From: Linanthus parryae
Lineage: Eukaryota > Streptophyta > Magnoliopsida > Ericales > Polemoniaceae
DNA length: 64,000 nt
Assembly: GCA_023055425.1 (NCBI GenBank)
Contig: JALGPY010000035.1
Coordinates: 2,409,501 to 2,473,500 of the forward strand
Reading direction: 5' to 3'
The position numbers were made by a program, and so were the translations under genes. The notes under the pieces were generated by a model. The model saw nothing but the letters and a program-made list of their open reading frames with translations, was not told where the DNA came from and made no database searches. Shown one piece after another: positions 25,497 to 37,323 of the stretch. The stretch's first letter is position 1. Each line of letters begins with the position of its first letter.

Positions 25497-26057
25497 AAAA
25501 ATCCAAAGGACTAGAATAAGTTTTTCAAAGAGATACCAATTTTCTTTTTCTACTAAAAAACTTCTAATTTCTATTTTTGCCACCTTCTAATGTTTCCAAT
25601 TTGAAGAAGATTGGAAGGATTTAGAAGGCCACTACCAAACCAAAATGGATAAAATCATTTGTATTAGAAGAAGATGTGCTCCGGATCTTCAATTTATTGT
25701 AAGAAAATAGAAAACTTCTCATCCTTGTTGAACTCTCTGGTAACATATTATCTTTTGTAGCAACACAATTTTTGCATATTCTCCAACAGAAGTGGATCAC
25801 TTTCGGAAGAAGATTTAGCTTCCATATAAATCTCCAAAAATCCTTGTGTTAAATGAAGGAAGATTAAGGTTTATCTTTTGTTTTTTTCTTGTCAAACGGT
25901 AGTTTGAGAGCTCTAAAATAACCCGATTTAGCATAGTATTGGCCATTCAAAGTCCAACTCCAGATTCTCTTGTTTTTATTGGTGCTGCTAGTGGCAATGT
26001 CTATCTTGAAAATCTCTATCCATATCTCTGGACATAATAGATTTTGTATGAGGGATC
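25497..26057 (-). pseudogene. LINE (copy 2), piece 2 of 3: zf-RVT region
   Basis: On the minus strand the reading is SLIQNLLCPEIWIEIFKIDI, then KRIWSWTLNGQYYAKSGYF, then DFWRFIWKLNLLPKVIHF and CWRICKNCVATKDN. This is the zinc-binding region that follows RT in plant LINEs. It continues directly from the piece right of 30853 and into the piece left of 7659. The first bases (25497-25501, AAAAA) are the array's duplication, and 26053-26057 (GGATC) is the duplication of the solo copia LTR. Confidence 0.85.
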
Positions 26058-26754
26058 TATAGGGTTTTGATCATGTATACGCACCGGAATAAACAATATT
26101 TTATTCGATCAAGACCCTTCAAGAACCACAGGAAGAGAATTCATAACGATAGTAAATGATTCATGTTATGTACCTTGTAAGGCTCCTTTGATGACTTCAA
26201 ACGTGAATAATGTCACGTCTCTACGGTTGATCCACGCCTAGGATTGAGATCTAGATCCTCCAAACACATTGTGCTAGCTAGGAAGAATGGAAGCGGAAGA
26301 AGAAATCACGCAACGAAGCACCAAAAGGAGTCTCGGCCTCCTTGTTGTGGCCGACGGGTAGATGGGGCGGACTAGGGGCGGTCGGCTCCTTGTCTTGTTC
26401 TTCTCTCCTTGCTTCTCTCCTACTCAACTTATGTTATGAGCATTAGTATGTAGGGAAGGAAGCTAGGAGCATCATTTATATAGTCCAATAACTCCTTGTT
26501 ACTACATAAAGGCCCTCTCCTAATCCTACTCAAGTTCGGATTAGTCCTACTTGCATATTAGTCCTACTAGGTTAGCAAAAATAGCTTGGTCCACAGCAGG
26601 ATTAGAAGGGTCGGTCTCGAAAAGAAAAGGTTCTCTCTGCGCTCAACTTCCTAACGATTGAACTTCCTACCTATGTTAGCGAAAGTGCCTCGAAGTGCGC
26701 TGAAAGTAGGGTGCGCTTTGGTTTCGCGAGTCTTGGCAACTCGAATCATTTTTT

Positions 26755-26780
26755 CTCGAGCCGTACGAGGAGAAAACTTA
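26755..26780 (+). other. Group II intron domain V-like fragment
   Basis: CTCGAGCCGTACGAGG followed by AGAAAACTT resembles the start of domain V of plant organellar group II introns (GAGCCGTAYGAGG…GAAA). It is too short to assign to a particular gene. Confidence 0.45.
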
Positions 26781-26782
26781 TC

Positions 26783-26843
26783 TGCTGGCCGACACTGACA
26801 CTGAGATATGAAAGCTAGGGGAGCAAATGGGATTAGATACCCC
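26783..26843 (+). pseudogene. Plastid 16S rRNA fragment (about 60 bp)
   Basis: The words GGCCGACACTGACACTGAG, GAAAGCTAGGGGAGCAAATG and GGATTAGATACCCC are the conserved 16S segment around E. coli positions 770-800, in the plastid-type form. Homology stops abruptly after CCCC, where the normal AGTAGTCC does not follow. It is nuclear plastid DNA or a cDNA-derived piece, not a working rRNA. Confidence 0.75.
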
Positions 26844-26937
26844 CAACATCTCTTTTCGGAAGACGGTTGAGTCTGCCCATTTTTTTTCTGAAATGGAAAG
26901 TCGATGTATCCGTGTTTTAATTCCGGGTAGAGCGTTA

Positions 26938-27031
26938 AATCCATTTATCGATTTTTGCGTGTCATCCTTGCGCAGGGGCCATGCTAATCTTCTCTGTATC
27001 GTTACAATTTTATCGGATGTCCCTGAAAGTT
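26938..27031 (-). pseudogene. U6 snRNA-like sequence, nearly full length
   Basis: The minus strand contains GGGACATCCGATAAAATTG, then ACGATACAGAGAAGATTAGC, ATGGCCCCTGCGCAAGGATG and ACACGC, the core of plant U6 snRNA that pairs with U4 and the 5' splice site. The invariant ACAGAG is intact. The 5' stem-loop is altered (TTTCA in place of TTCGG), and there are mismatches near AACG and in the 3' part (CAAAAATCGATAAATGG). No plant upstream sequence element or properly spaced TATA box stands before it, so it is most likely a retro- or filler-derived pseudogene. Confidence 0.85.
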
Positions 27032-27114
27032 GTTGCGATTTGACCATTCTAATTAATTAATCATATTAATTAATTTCCAAGTCTAGTTCAATCCATATGG
27101 CGTGTTACCCTATA

Positions 27115-30041
27115 TGCTACAACCCCCTTATCCGGCTCGGACAAGACCGGGAGGGCGATGCTAAAAGTAACGGCGGAAATCAAAAGCATAACATCCCAAC
27201 TTATTTATTTATTATATAATATTAAACTTTACATAAGTCTCTAGATATTACACAAGGGTTTTCACAACTACTACATTATTCTTAGCTAGCCACACTAGAT
27301 TCTATTGGTGACGATACCCTTCTAGGTGAGTCTCGTACCCGGCTACCCCCTTAGTCTTCAGCTCATAAACCTGCGGTGGTAAGGAAAACAAGAACCGCAG
27401 TTTTCAAAGTCATCATGGAAATACTGAGTAAGTAACACCCAAGCTCGTAAAACAGAAGACGAAGCATAACTTTCTTTTCTCGATAAATATAGAGAGGAAA
27501 TAAATCATAAAAATGTAAACTTGTAGAGTAAAGCATGAACTCAAATATGAACTTCTCTTTCTTTTAATTTCCTTTCTCAACTTTCAAACGCGGAGAACTA
27601 GTCCCAATCTCTTTCTTGTTTTCTTTTACAAATATCCAAATCTCAAAGAAATTGTGTTATTAAGCTTGTTGATACGGGGAAGAACATATAAGAACTACCA
27701 TCTCGCATACTCCAAGACCTTAAGTGCCGGCACCCCCCTAAGACTTCTTGCATCCAGAGAGGTGAGTACATGGCGCAACTCGGCAGGTTGCGAACGGGTA
27801 AAATAAACGGGTCGAGTGACCGCAGCCAACACGACCAATCTAATCGATAAGCAACATAACGATCCCCGCACAACTCTTTCCACTTTACGTTATTCACGGA
27901 TTATTATTCTTTGTGTGACAATATCAAAGTCAAAAGCAACTTCTTTAAAATGTAAACACATCTCAAATAAAACATGTAAATAATAAACAAATTTTGAGAC
28001 AAGTAATAAAGTCAAATCGCGACACGAAAGGAGCTAGGCCCGCAAGACTTGGCATGTTACTTACCTTATTTTAGTAGCAGTAGCACGTTCTAGCAGTGGC
28101 TCGGGCCTAAAAAATCGTCACAAACAAATCGTAACTTCTAAGTAAATAAACATTCAAATTATACGAAACCTAAAGAGTATTTTATTTTATATCGACACAA
28201 ACCCCTCTAGTTAATTTCCTAACGTTGTATTATTTAGCCGTAATTTTCTACAAACAAAATTATATAAAACAACGCGTTTATTTTTAAACAACTATTATTA
28301 TTATTATTAGTATTAGTATTAGCTAAAAGTGGTTAACTAATTAGAGGAGTTATTTTATATAAAAGACTTGGTAAACGGAAAACTAGTGTATATTTATGAA
28401 AAAGAATTTTTTTTTTATAACTTTTAAACAATATTTAAGACTATGTAATTTTAAGAGAACTTCTACTTAACACGACACAACGATGTTTACAAACTAGATA
28501 AATGTAATGTCTTACAAGTATTAAACAACCAATTTGTAAGCTAAGTGTTTTAACCTAATTTATTTATAATTTTCAATAAAACGTTTCTTGTTTAATTTTT
28601 AACGAACAACCCGTTCACTATTTCAACACCCGAATCACTTTTCGGGGACGAGGACGAAAATTAGTATTTTTAGAAATTATTTTTAATCCAAAGTTATTAT
28701 TTTTATTTTTAGCGAAAAGTGTGAAGTTTAGGTAAAAGACATGTAGAACCCACAACTTATATTAAAAGTCAGCAAGTACCCCAACAATTCACAAAACAGT
28801 TAGGTTAAAACACATTAACCACCTTCTAATTTCTAAAAGTACACAAAGCACCCCCTATATTATGCTATAACAGTTTATATAAACTACACCTTTACCCTCT
28901 TAACTCAAACTTCAATTTTATCGAACTAAATTGGATTCAAGCTAGCAATTTGAGATTTTCACTATCTAAATCGACTAATCATGATATTTAGGACGTACCT
29001 AGGCCAAAATGGCCGGGAACCGCCAAGAAATGAGTCGGGTCAGAGTTCAACGTCGGAGTTCCCGGAGTTGAGCTTCGTGGCCGGATTTAATGGCTTCTCT
29101 AGCTTGGTCTGGGCTCTCCAGTGGGTTGGTCGGGGTCCTAAGAGCCTTCTGGAAGCAAGCTTCAGCTGTGGGAGGCAGTAGTGGAGCTTGGACGGAGCTT
29201 CGCCGGAAAAATGGTCAAGAACAGCGACAGAGGGGAACTATGTTGTGTCCGTTGCTGCTACTAATGTCTCCAGCTACTGGTGGGTTCTAAATCACGAAAG
29301 AGAGAGAGAGAGAGAGAGCGACTGAGTCAGAGGGGAAGAGAAATTGGGGTGGAGGTGCTCGGTGGCTTGTTCCCCGGTGGTTTCCCGACGGAAGAACGGC
29401 GGTGGTGGTGGCCTTGGCTACTGTTTTTGCTGCTGCTGCTATTGCTGAGTCTCAGAGGCAGGGGGGAGGGAGAGAAAAGAGGAACACAGAGGTAGAGAGA
29501 GAGAGAGAGATGGTTGTGGGTTTTCTCTTGCCGAGAGCTTGAATGGTGATGGTTGTTGGTGATGGTGGTGATGAGTTGTTGGTGGTTGTGAGGGTGGTTG
29601 GTTGTTTTTGTGTGTGCTACGGGAAGAAGGTAAGAGATTTTATAGAGAGAGTGGGGCGGTGATTGAGGAGGCGGTGGTGTTGGAGGCGGCTTCAACTACT
29701 TTTCCGTGAAGGAAAAGGAAGAGGTAGAACACATGGGAGTTAGTATGAGTTGTTGAAGAAGATAAGAGAACTGTTATAGTGGTTTGGGTGCATCACTCAT
29801 TATGGTAATTGGGTGTAGCAAATCTATCAAGTGTCGTGGTGGTCGGACACGCGCTATTAATTTAAACTAACTAAAATTGAGAAACGTCTACGTATTAATT
29901 CTACAATACTAATCTAGTATTCTTCTAAAATTTCATATAAATAAAACCCAATAATTTACCCAAATATTATTTTGCAAATAAAGTTCTTATTATTCTTTTG
30001 AAATTACTATTTTACCCCTGCTAATTAAACGGGGTATTACA
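27115..30041 (-). mobile_element. Solo LTR C, gypsy-like giant LTR
   Basis: On the minus strand it starts TGTAATACCCCG and ends GGGGGTTGTAGCA, 2927 bp. It is flanked by a perfect CTATA duplication (27110-27114 and 30042-30046) inside the solo copia LTR. TATAAAA on the minus strand lies at 29638-29644. The same U5 tail as LTR A (CTCCCGGTCTTGTCC) precedes its end. It is related to, but distinct from, LTRs A, B and D. GA-rich frames at 29090-29700 are low-complexity. Confidence 0.9.
27371..28064 (-). other. Intron-like segment in U5 of solo LTR C
   Basis: The minus-strand donor is AAG|GTAAGT at 28064 and the acceptor is CCTTACCACCGCAG|G at 27371. It is 694 bp, with the same CTGCGGT/ACCGCAG bracket. 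Confidence 0.6.
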
Positions 30042-30853
30042 CTATAGGTTTCTACTTAGTTGGTAGTAATTATTTACTAAAATGGAGCGGTCTCTAGCAA
30101 GGCATCCATACAACCCAACTAATAGAAATAGTCATCCGACAAACCTTGTGCAAGTATTGTCTCATCTCTTTGTCTCAATATTCGGATTGGACACGAGACA
30201 TACAAGTCACACTCGTATATCCAATCCATAGTTCCTCGATCCTCGGAATAGTCTTATTTGTGCAAATAACATCCATATCCTATATTGATTTATTTGAGTC
30301 TGGCCAGACATTCTATAAGCACTATCCCTCGAGTGGCCTAGGATATTTGCTCCCGTTATGTGGGAGGGACAAATTCTATCTACATCACTACGATATCTAA
30401 GCGTTCTTCCTATTGTGTCTGATACGCGCCTTTATGACTACCCAGTCATGGTGTAGCGTTTGACGCTACCATAACACAATATTCCACAACTAGATAATCT
30501 AGTGACTTCAAGTCTAAGGATGACAATACCGTTGTCACTGCGAGAAGCACTTGTGACTTTACATAATGTGTATGTAGCCTTCTCGAAGATTGGTCAATCC
30601 AGTATGCCATTACTCCTAATGCATACCCATGTGTTGGATCGTGATATCTCCATATCCATCCAACCCCATACTAGTCTATAGATGATTGTCCTATTAATCA
30701 TTATAATGGACTAGGGATATTTAAGATAAATAACACAATTGTAAATCTAAGGACTTCACTATATTAAATATCCCAATAAATAATACAATGAATATTCTAG
30801 CCAATTTATTGTTCATACTAAACTAGATTGCCTCTAGGGCACCTATTCCAACA

Positions 30854-31760
30854 GGATCTTTCAAAGTTTTGGTTTAGGGGTTTATCAGATCTGCTACATG
30901 ACAGGTTCTAGACAGACCAGCCATCTGATTATTTGTTTTTCCTACAAGACTTGGAATCCAAATAGAATAAAAAAGTTGATTAGTTGACCCCCTCTAACCA
31001 CCCACATCAAGCCATCTTTTAGAAATCTCTACCTATCAGTATACTTCTCCAACTCCAAGAAGGCATGTGACCTAATTTAGCTTCCATTAACTAATCATTA
31101 GGGAAATAAATGCCTTTAAGAATTTTGGAACATAGAGAATTAGGGTTTTGGGTTATGGACCAACCAATTTTTTCAGTTAGGCCATATTAAAAGCTATATA
31201 GTCTTTGGAACCCATACCCCTATCTTTTTTTGCCTTTGAAATGTGACTCCAAGCTCTCCAGTTGATTTTTTTCTTTTCAAGAGATCCTCCCCACCATAAT
31301 TGTCTTGTCACTTGGTCAAGATTTTTGCAAGTAGATTTTGGGATAATGTATCACATCAATGGAAAGCAAGTAACATCTTGGATAACAAATTTAATGAACA
31401 CCTCCCTTCCAGCTTGTGAGAAATATTCGTTCTTCCATCTAGAAGCTTTAGCCTTCACACTTTTAGCAACATGATTCATACATTTACTTTTTGACTGTCC
31501 CTATAATATAGGAATTCCCAAATACTTACTATTCTCTTTCACTAGCAGGAGCTTGAAGGAGGCTACTCAACTCATCTTGTTTGCTTTGAGAGTGTTGGGA
31601 GAGAATACCAAGGCTGATTTGCTAACATTAACTTGGAGACCTGAAGATATTTCAAAAGGAAATTGTAACTTCTTCTGTATTGGCTTGTAAGAAAACTAAG
31701 CCTTACCATACTTTCCTCAGGAGTCTGTGACAACACTCTCACATTCATCATTTTTTTACT
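30854..31760 (-). pseudogene. LINE (copy 2), piece 1 of 3: C-terminal RT region
   Basis: Minus-strand reading shows the end of a LINE reverse transcriptase and the following region: SSGLQVNVSKSALVFSP, YLGIPIL, KNEYFSQAGREVFIKFV, WWGGSLEKKKINWRAW, AKKDRGMGSKDYIAFNMA. Stops and shifts interrupt it. The earlier RT fingers, palm and endonuclease are not next to it; the right end meets the 3' side of a hAT transposon near 31760-31817. The RT catalytic FADD segment is not present. Confidence 0.82.
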
Positions 31761-31817
31761 CATCATTGAGGATACTTTGGATATCATCACCGAGACTTGT
31801 TGATTTACCTAAACACA

Positions 31818-32254
31818 TCATTTATGGTTACTTTGAGCACACATCAATGCTTCCAACATTTTAGGATTGATTCTACTACGATTATCATTCAATATCATTC
31901 TACCAATGCTAAATACTGATTCCAAAGCAACCGTTGATGCGGGGATAGCTAAAATGTCTTTCGCAAGCGACCTCAAAGTAGGGTACTCGACCCCATTTTT
32001 TTTTCACCAAAACAAGACATCCAATTCCGAAGTTCCATGATCCTCAGGACAGTGCTTCAACTCCACCTCCACATCCTCGATTTTTTTAGCTTGACTATTA
32101 ACAAACATGTCGTACTCATCAAGGGGATCAAAATTGTTGCTTTGTAAAGCATTAGACTTGTCTTTGCAAGAACCCGAACTAGAAGCAAGTCTCTTACTCA
32201 AATATTTACGCATTAAGTCAAGACATATACTCTTAACCCTCTTGATTTGATTCT
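31818..32254 (-). pseudogene. hAT transposase, C-terminal dimerisation domain
   Basis: The minus-strand sequence starts NQIKRVKSICLDLM, then DEYDMFVNSQ, SELDVLFW, a stop, KNGVEYPTLRSLAKDILAIP, ASTVASESVFSIGRMI and NRSRINPKMLEALMCAQ. This is the hAT C-terminal dimerisation domain. The natural stop is at 31818-31820, and one premature stop lies after SELDVLFW. The N-terminal parts are at 46286-47426 and 55705-56213, separated by later insertions. Confidence 0.88.
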
Positions 32255-33717
32255 TGACACGCTCTAACCACAAGTGTATGCTTGTCGTGTGTAGTAATAA
32301 ACCGGAAATCCGGGCTATCGAACCCAAGGGACTTTGTTTAAACTAGTTATTATTTCAAACCTTATGTGGGTACGTCGCAAAGTTGTGTTTTGCTAATTCT
32401 ACTAAAATAAAGGTGCAAAATTCTCAATTAACCGAGTGCAGTAGGTCACGATTAACAAAGAATGAGTTTAGGTTTTTTCTAATACGAGGAAAAATATCGG
32501 GAATTCTCTAGGTTCACTAGGTTGATCTAAACTTATGTTTTGATTCGTAAAACACCCGCGTGTCTTTCACTATTAATCGAGCAAAATTAAACTTACCGAG
32601 TTACCAAGAAAGTCAACTATACTTAAAACCAAAACATACCGAGTTACCAAGTCTATTTTAGCTTTAAGCATGCATTAAAAATCATGATTCTACTCTCACG
32701 ATCCTAGTTAACAATATCGAGTTACCAAACATTGATTCGACTAGGTGGATTATTCAATTTACCGACTAACTATCACGGAGTTACCACGTGAAAGTTAATT
32801 AAGATTATCTTTACGTTGGCTACTCACAAAAATAATGTGATCACAATCATAAATAATCCATAACGAAAAAACACGCGGAATTAAGTTAAAACATGAATCA
32901 CAATCTCAAAACATGATGTTTATATCAAACCCTAGCTACACCAAACGAGAATTCCCAGCAAAAAGAGTTTAGCTACTACGATTCATACTCAAAGCAACGA
33001 GTTTCATGAGTTTTAACATCAAAAACTAAGAAAAGAGAATAGTTAAGAATCCAAACGAGTGATCCAAAGCTCCTAAGCTCTCCCAATAGCTTCTTGCTCT
33101 CCAAAAAGTGTTTCTAACGTGAGGAACTACTCAAAAAGTCGACCTAAAACACTTAAATACGTTTCCATAACAATATTACAAAGTTTCTGATAATTGCATA
33201 AAAGCCCCGGACGAATTTAACAAACTGTGCATTCTCGTCGTGCTAAGAACAATTCTCTTCGTGCGAAGAGATTCTTCACTTTGTGTGATCTCTTCTTGCA
33301 ACAGTCTTCCTACTTTGAGACAGTATCATACCACACGAAGACATCTGGAAATTTGGCTAAGTATTCTCTTCGTGGGAAGAACAATTCTCTTCGTGCGAAG
33401 AGAATCAGCCTTAGCTTTTTCTGGCTCTTTTCCTTGAGTTTTCCTTGCTTTCTTTGTTTCCGAAGCTCGTTTCTTCATCACCTTTGATCCTCGCGTCCTA
33501 TTTCCTGTCAACCACAACACGAAACACGAACCCACGATCATATCACAATTAAAGCAACAAAATATACGAGAAACGCCCGGATTTAACGATGAACGCTCAA
33601 AAACTCAAATTTCACAATTTTAGCATAAAACGCTCAAAAGACGATAAAATTCTCCATGATAAGCACGCAAAACATAGCAAAAATAAGGAATAATATAACT
33701 CCAAAACGGAGTTATCA
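32255..33717 (-). repeat. 3' LTR of Athila-like element
   Basis: 1463 bp, the left copy on the plus strand. It differs from the 5' LTR by scattered substitutions and small indels, so the insertion is not very recent. It contains the hairpin motif CTCTTCGTGCGAAGAG around 33250-33410 and the TATA-like ACTTAAATAC at 33151-33160 (plus-strand reading). Confidence 0.93.
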
Positions 33718-33733
33718 ACTACCCCCACACTAC
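33718..33733 (-). promoter_or_regulatory. Polypurine tract of Athila-like element
   Basis: On the minus strand, TAGTGTGGGGGTAGT abuts the TG of the 3' LTR. Confidence 0.8.
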
Positions 33734-35946
33734 ATTTTGCTCGTCCCGAGCAAATCCTCAAGCCAATTCTCACAATCTCATCTCACTTCCTCAAACCTCT
33801 TCCAATTTCTGAACTTTCTTTGCATACATACCACATTTGCCATTGCATACTTATCACAACATTGCCTATGAGTCCGAGGTCAATATCCAAACACAAGCCA
33901 CCTTTTACTAGCCGACACGACTCGATTATAAACAATGCAACTACATGCAAACGCAATATATACAATGCAAGAAATTAAAGAACAATTTTTTTCTTTCTTT
34001 TGCGAGATCGGGAAATCTCAATCAACTTAAACCGGATATCATGGATTGATGAGAAATTTAGGAACAAGGCGTGAATTGAAACTAAACTTGACAACACGAC
34101 TTTCCCTTAGATCGTATAGAGAGCCTAGCTTTACTAAGTACAAGAATAACCTACCTCTTCACGTGTGCCGATAAAAGTAAGAGGCTACGCTAGGCTAAGC
34201 CACGTTCAAGGTCCGAGCTCCTAATCCGCTAACGGGTTTTAAAATGTTGAGGCTTAGGGACACAAGGATAATCATGATGAAGCACGTCCTAAAGCGTCAC
34301 ATTCTCACATTATAACCCACATCTCACACACCCTCACCACGATGATAAAACCCGCAACCCGAAACTCACCGTCTCCGGCCCTCGATTCCCTCAAACCCCG
34401 GTACAATTACGATCTCCGTGGCCACCATGGCGATACGTGCACGAAATGTAAACCCATCGTCAATGAACTAGCAACTTTCCACCACTCAATTTCCAATAAG
34501 CTCAAATTTCTTCCTTTATTCAATCTCTCCTTTTTTCTCTCTTTTTTTTTCTTTTCTTTTTTTGTTTTTTTTTTGATTTTTTTTTTCTCAACACCATCTT
34601 CCAACATATCCCAAATTCCACGAGTGGTTCTTCCAAGAGTAACTAATAACAAGGGGAAGGAAATCAAACAAACCGATGAACAAGAATCACACGAAAAATC
34701 ATCTCCCCCCTATCTCGATGAAGTACATGGTGCCACAAAACAAGCCGAAATCAATATAAAAGCATGCATGGGGGTGGAGTCGTCAAAGCTCAATTTCCGT
34801 GTCTGTAGTCAATAGTCGACACCCCCATACTAGAACATCGTCTCGCCCCTCTCTCAAGTAGTCAATTATACGAAAGTCTCATGCCTAATCCAACCGATCC
34901 TCCTACACCGCAACGAAGCAAAGAACCGATCCCTAGCATGATCCACCAATAAATATCAACCAACCCCATTTCCGTGCGTATTAGATATCACGCACTCACG
35001 TCTCTCCACACTTGTGTCCATGATGTAGTGACATGGAACACCGCCACACCGAAGTGCGCAAGCCTACTCACACTCACCCTCGCATCCCCTCGTAAATATA
35101 ACTATCGCGCATGCGATCATGTAGGACTTCACAAGTATATGCAAATAAGCTCTCCCTCATCGAAACCCCTCAACTACAACCCCCTCGTGACGCACTAAAG
35201 TGGTGATTCTAAACGATTTGTGATGAACGCCAAGAATCATCACCCTAGGTCAAAAGGTTATCAAATAAACCAAGGTTCAAATCGGGTTTTCTAGTGTTCC
35301 TACAAGGTGAGTTCTATAAGCAGTAAGTGCTCTAATACACAACCCCGCACAGCTGTTTCGTGTGCCACTACGGGGCGGGTTGGCGACTACCTAAGACGTA
35401 CACAAGAACGTTTGGCTTGTTTAGCTCACACCTAGCTCAACTCTTGTAAGAAAGCACGGCACACACTTTAGATTTTGAAAATCAAGTACGTGTGTAAAAT
35501 AGGTAGGCACTCCTGTAAAGAAAGTCCCTCTATACGTACTAAGGGGAACTCACATTGTCTTTCTCGGTTGCAAGTCACGCCCTACGCCTAAATTCCTCAC
35601 AACTCCTCGATTTTTCCAATTTAAAGCTTCTTTTCAATTGCCCTTTCTCAAATTTTTCAGTTTTTATGATTTTTTAACTTTTTTATTTTTTTTTTATTTT
35701 TTTTTAGACACAATGCATAGGCCAACTCGACTACGACTCGATACGGGTAGGGAATAATTTAAAAAAAAATGCAACTAAATGCAAAGATATACACATCTAC
35801 CACAATACGACACTATTTTAAACACGACATCAACCACAAAAAGTCACACAATACGACTAAGACTATATGCAAACAAGACTATGCAAGACTCAACACTAGG
35901 CTAGTAAAAGGTACCACCACCCCCACATTAGGATGCATCGTTTTCC
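33734..35946 (-). mobile_element. Athila 3' non-coding region
   Basis: 2.2 kb between the env-position ORF and the polypurine tract. T-rich runs at 34530-34590 and 35650-35706 (A-rich on the element's strand) stand out. No frame resembles a known protein. Long non-coding 3' regions are usual for Athila elements. Confidence 0.7.
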
Positions 35947-37323
35947 TCAACGAGAAACTGAGGACTCAACAATCTTAGCGCAAGGGTTCTCTCTCCTATA
36001 CTCATCCTCTTCGGAGTACGGGGCACCCTCGCCTCCGTCTTCATCATCCCCAACTTCCTCGTCCTCATTCTCATCAGGCGGGGCCTCATACACGGCCCCT
36101 TGATACCATCTCTCAGTGGTAGGGACAGGTGGCACAAACTCCTCTCTAGGTACCTCAGTCGAGTAAAGCACCCACTCACCAATCATCTGAACCAAATTAC
36201 CCAATTGGGCTTGGTTGCTTTGCAAGCACTCAAACTGACGCCTCCTCTCTTACCTATCCACTGTCAGCTCCTCTCGCAACTGGTTGAAGGCTGCCTCACC
36301 ATCAAAACCAGCTCTCTTCACCCCTATACTCTTCTTTCGACCCTTTTTCCGCTTCAAGGCTTTGGCCGTGGCGTCAAACTTAGACCATTCTCTCTTAGGG
36401 AAGACGGGAATGACTTTGTCGTATTTGGGAATCGCCACCTCAGAAACAACGGCTAAGTGGGTGAGCAAGCAAGTATGTCCGGGGGCCATCTTGTTGTTCC
36501 TAGAAATTCGATCCATGATATTACCCCATATGAAGCGAGGATTATCAATTCTCTTCCCCTCCCAAAGACACAACGCCATCACACACAGTCTAAAGGAGAA
36601 TGTGGGGTTTGAGGTGGTTCCCAAAACCCAATTCTCCAACAACTCACAAATCCATTGAGCCTCCGGTTTTAACTCCCCATTCACAACCTTCCATCTAAGC
36701 ATTGACCATTTCACATCCCACGGAGACTTACCCGGTGGAAAACAAAACTTGTTGACCTTTTCATAAATGTTCTCGTCCGACACAACCCGAGCAAAAGCAC
36801 ACGCATCCGCTAGAGGTGGGAATTTTAGCGCAAAGCCGATAGCGTCCGTTGTGAAGACTATCCACTTGTTTCGACAGTACACCAACATATGGTCGCGACT
36901 CTCACCATCCAACGCATACCTAAGGTTGACAACAAACTCCCTAGCGATTGGTGCGCTCGACTTTCCGACCAATTCAAACCACTTAAGAAGCCCTTCCCTA
37001 TCGTAAATGTTCTTAATAGGTTGGGGCATGTCCGAGTGAAATTTTAACACTTTCCCTGGTTGTCCCGATTTCTTAAGATAATGGTCATGGTCATAATCAT
37101 AATGGGCCTCGTAGGTCACAAAATGATACGAGTCAAAGTTCGACTCAGTCACTCTCTTCACATTCACCTTCCCCTCTCTTCTTTGTCTCATCACAGGTCG
37201 GTTAGGAAAAGGGGTTTTTAGCAAATCATATTTGGGCGACTCGGGCGCCTCTATGGTAGGCGGAGCAGAATCGGACGCCTCCATAGACGACCCCTCACCC
37301 GTCTTTCTCTTTTTGGAGGCCAT
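35947..37323 (-). pseudogene. Athila env-position ORF with one internal stop
   Basis: This ORF lies downstream of integrase, where Athila elements carry an env-like or 'putative plant transposon protein' frame. It starts at the ATG at 37321-37323 with a basic, Ser/Glu-rich N-terminus (MASKKRKTGEGSS). The middle has FHFVTYEAHYDY-like aromatic stretches, GLLKWFELVG, REFVVNLRYAL and a helical GHTCLLTHLAVVSEV. A stop at 36250-36252 interrupts it after LTVDR; the same frame continues for 92 residues with a very acidic tail (DENEDEEVGDDEDG). I see no convincing signal peptide or transmembrane segment, so an envelope function is not supported by the sequence. Confidence 0.75.

Larger units (their letters stand above)
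26577..27046. other. Patchwork insert: plastid rRNA, group II intron and U6-like pieces
   Basis: This block is absent from the sister LTR at 57292-58697, where the flanking words are adjacent. It contains a group II intron domain V-like piece (26755-26780), a plastid 16S rRNA-like piece (26783-26843), an unidentified piece (about 26844-26935) and a U6 snRNA-like piece in reverse (26938-27031). The left 180 bases are unidentified. The arrangement looks like filler DNA from break repair or template switching. Confidence 0.7.
26058..30853 (-). mobile_element. Solo copia-type LTR (copy 1) carrying nested insertions
   Basis: On the minus strand it starts TGTTGGAATAGGTGCCCTAG and ends AAAACCCTATA, where the last bases were probably ACA. 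The flanks are GGATC (26053-26057 and 30854-30858). Its parts match the second copy at 57292-58697: the CTCTACGGTTGATCCACG stretch near 26220, the TTGGACACGAGACATAC stretch near 30186, and the CTAGAGGCAAT end. Two extra blocks interrupt it: the 0.47-kb patchwork at 26577-27046 and solo LTR C (27115-30041). Removing both leaves about 1.4 kb, the size of copy 2. Confidence 0.85.

Noticed and set aside
26783..26843. A functional small-subunit rRNA gene
   Set aside because: Only about 60 bp match, and homology stops abruptly on both sides.
34342..34815. 157-codon plus-strand frame with a hydrophobic stretch
   Set aside because: The hydrophobic part is translation of a T-run in the Athila 3' non-coding region, and the frame is antisense to the element.
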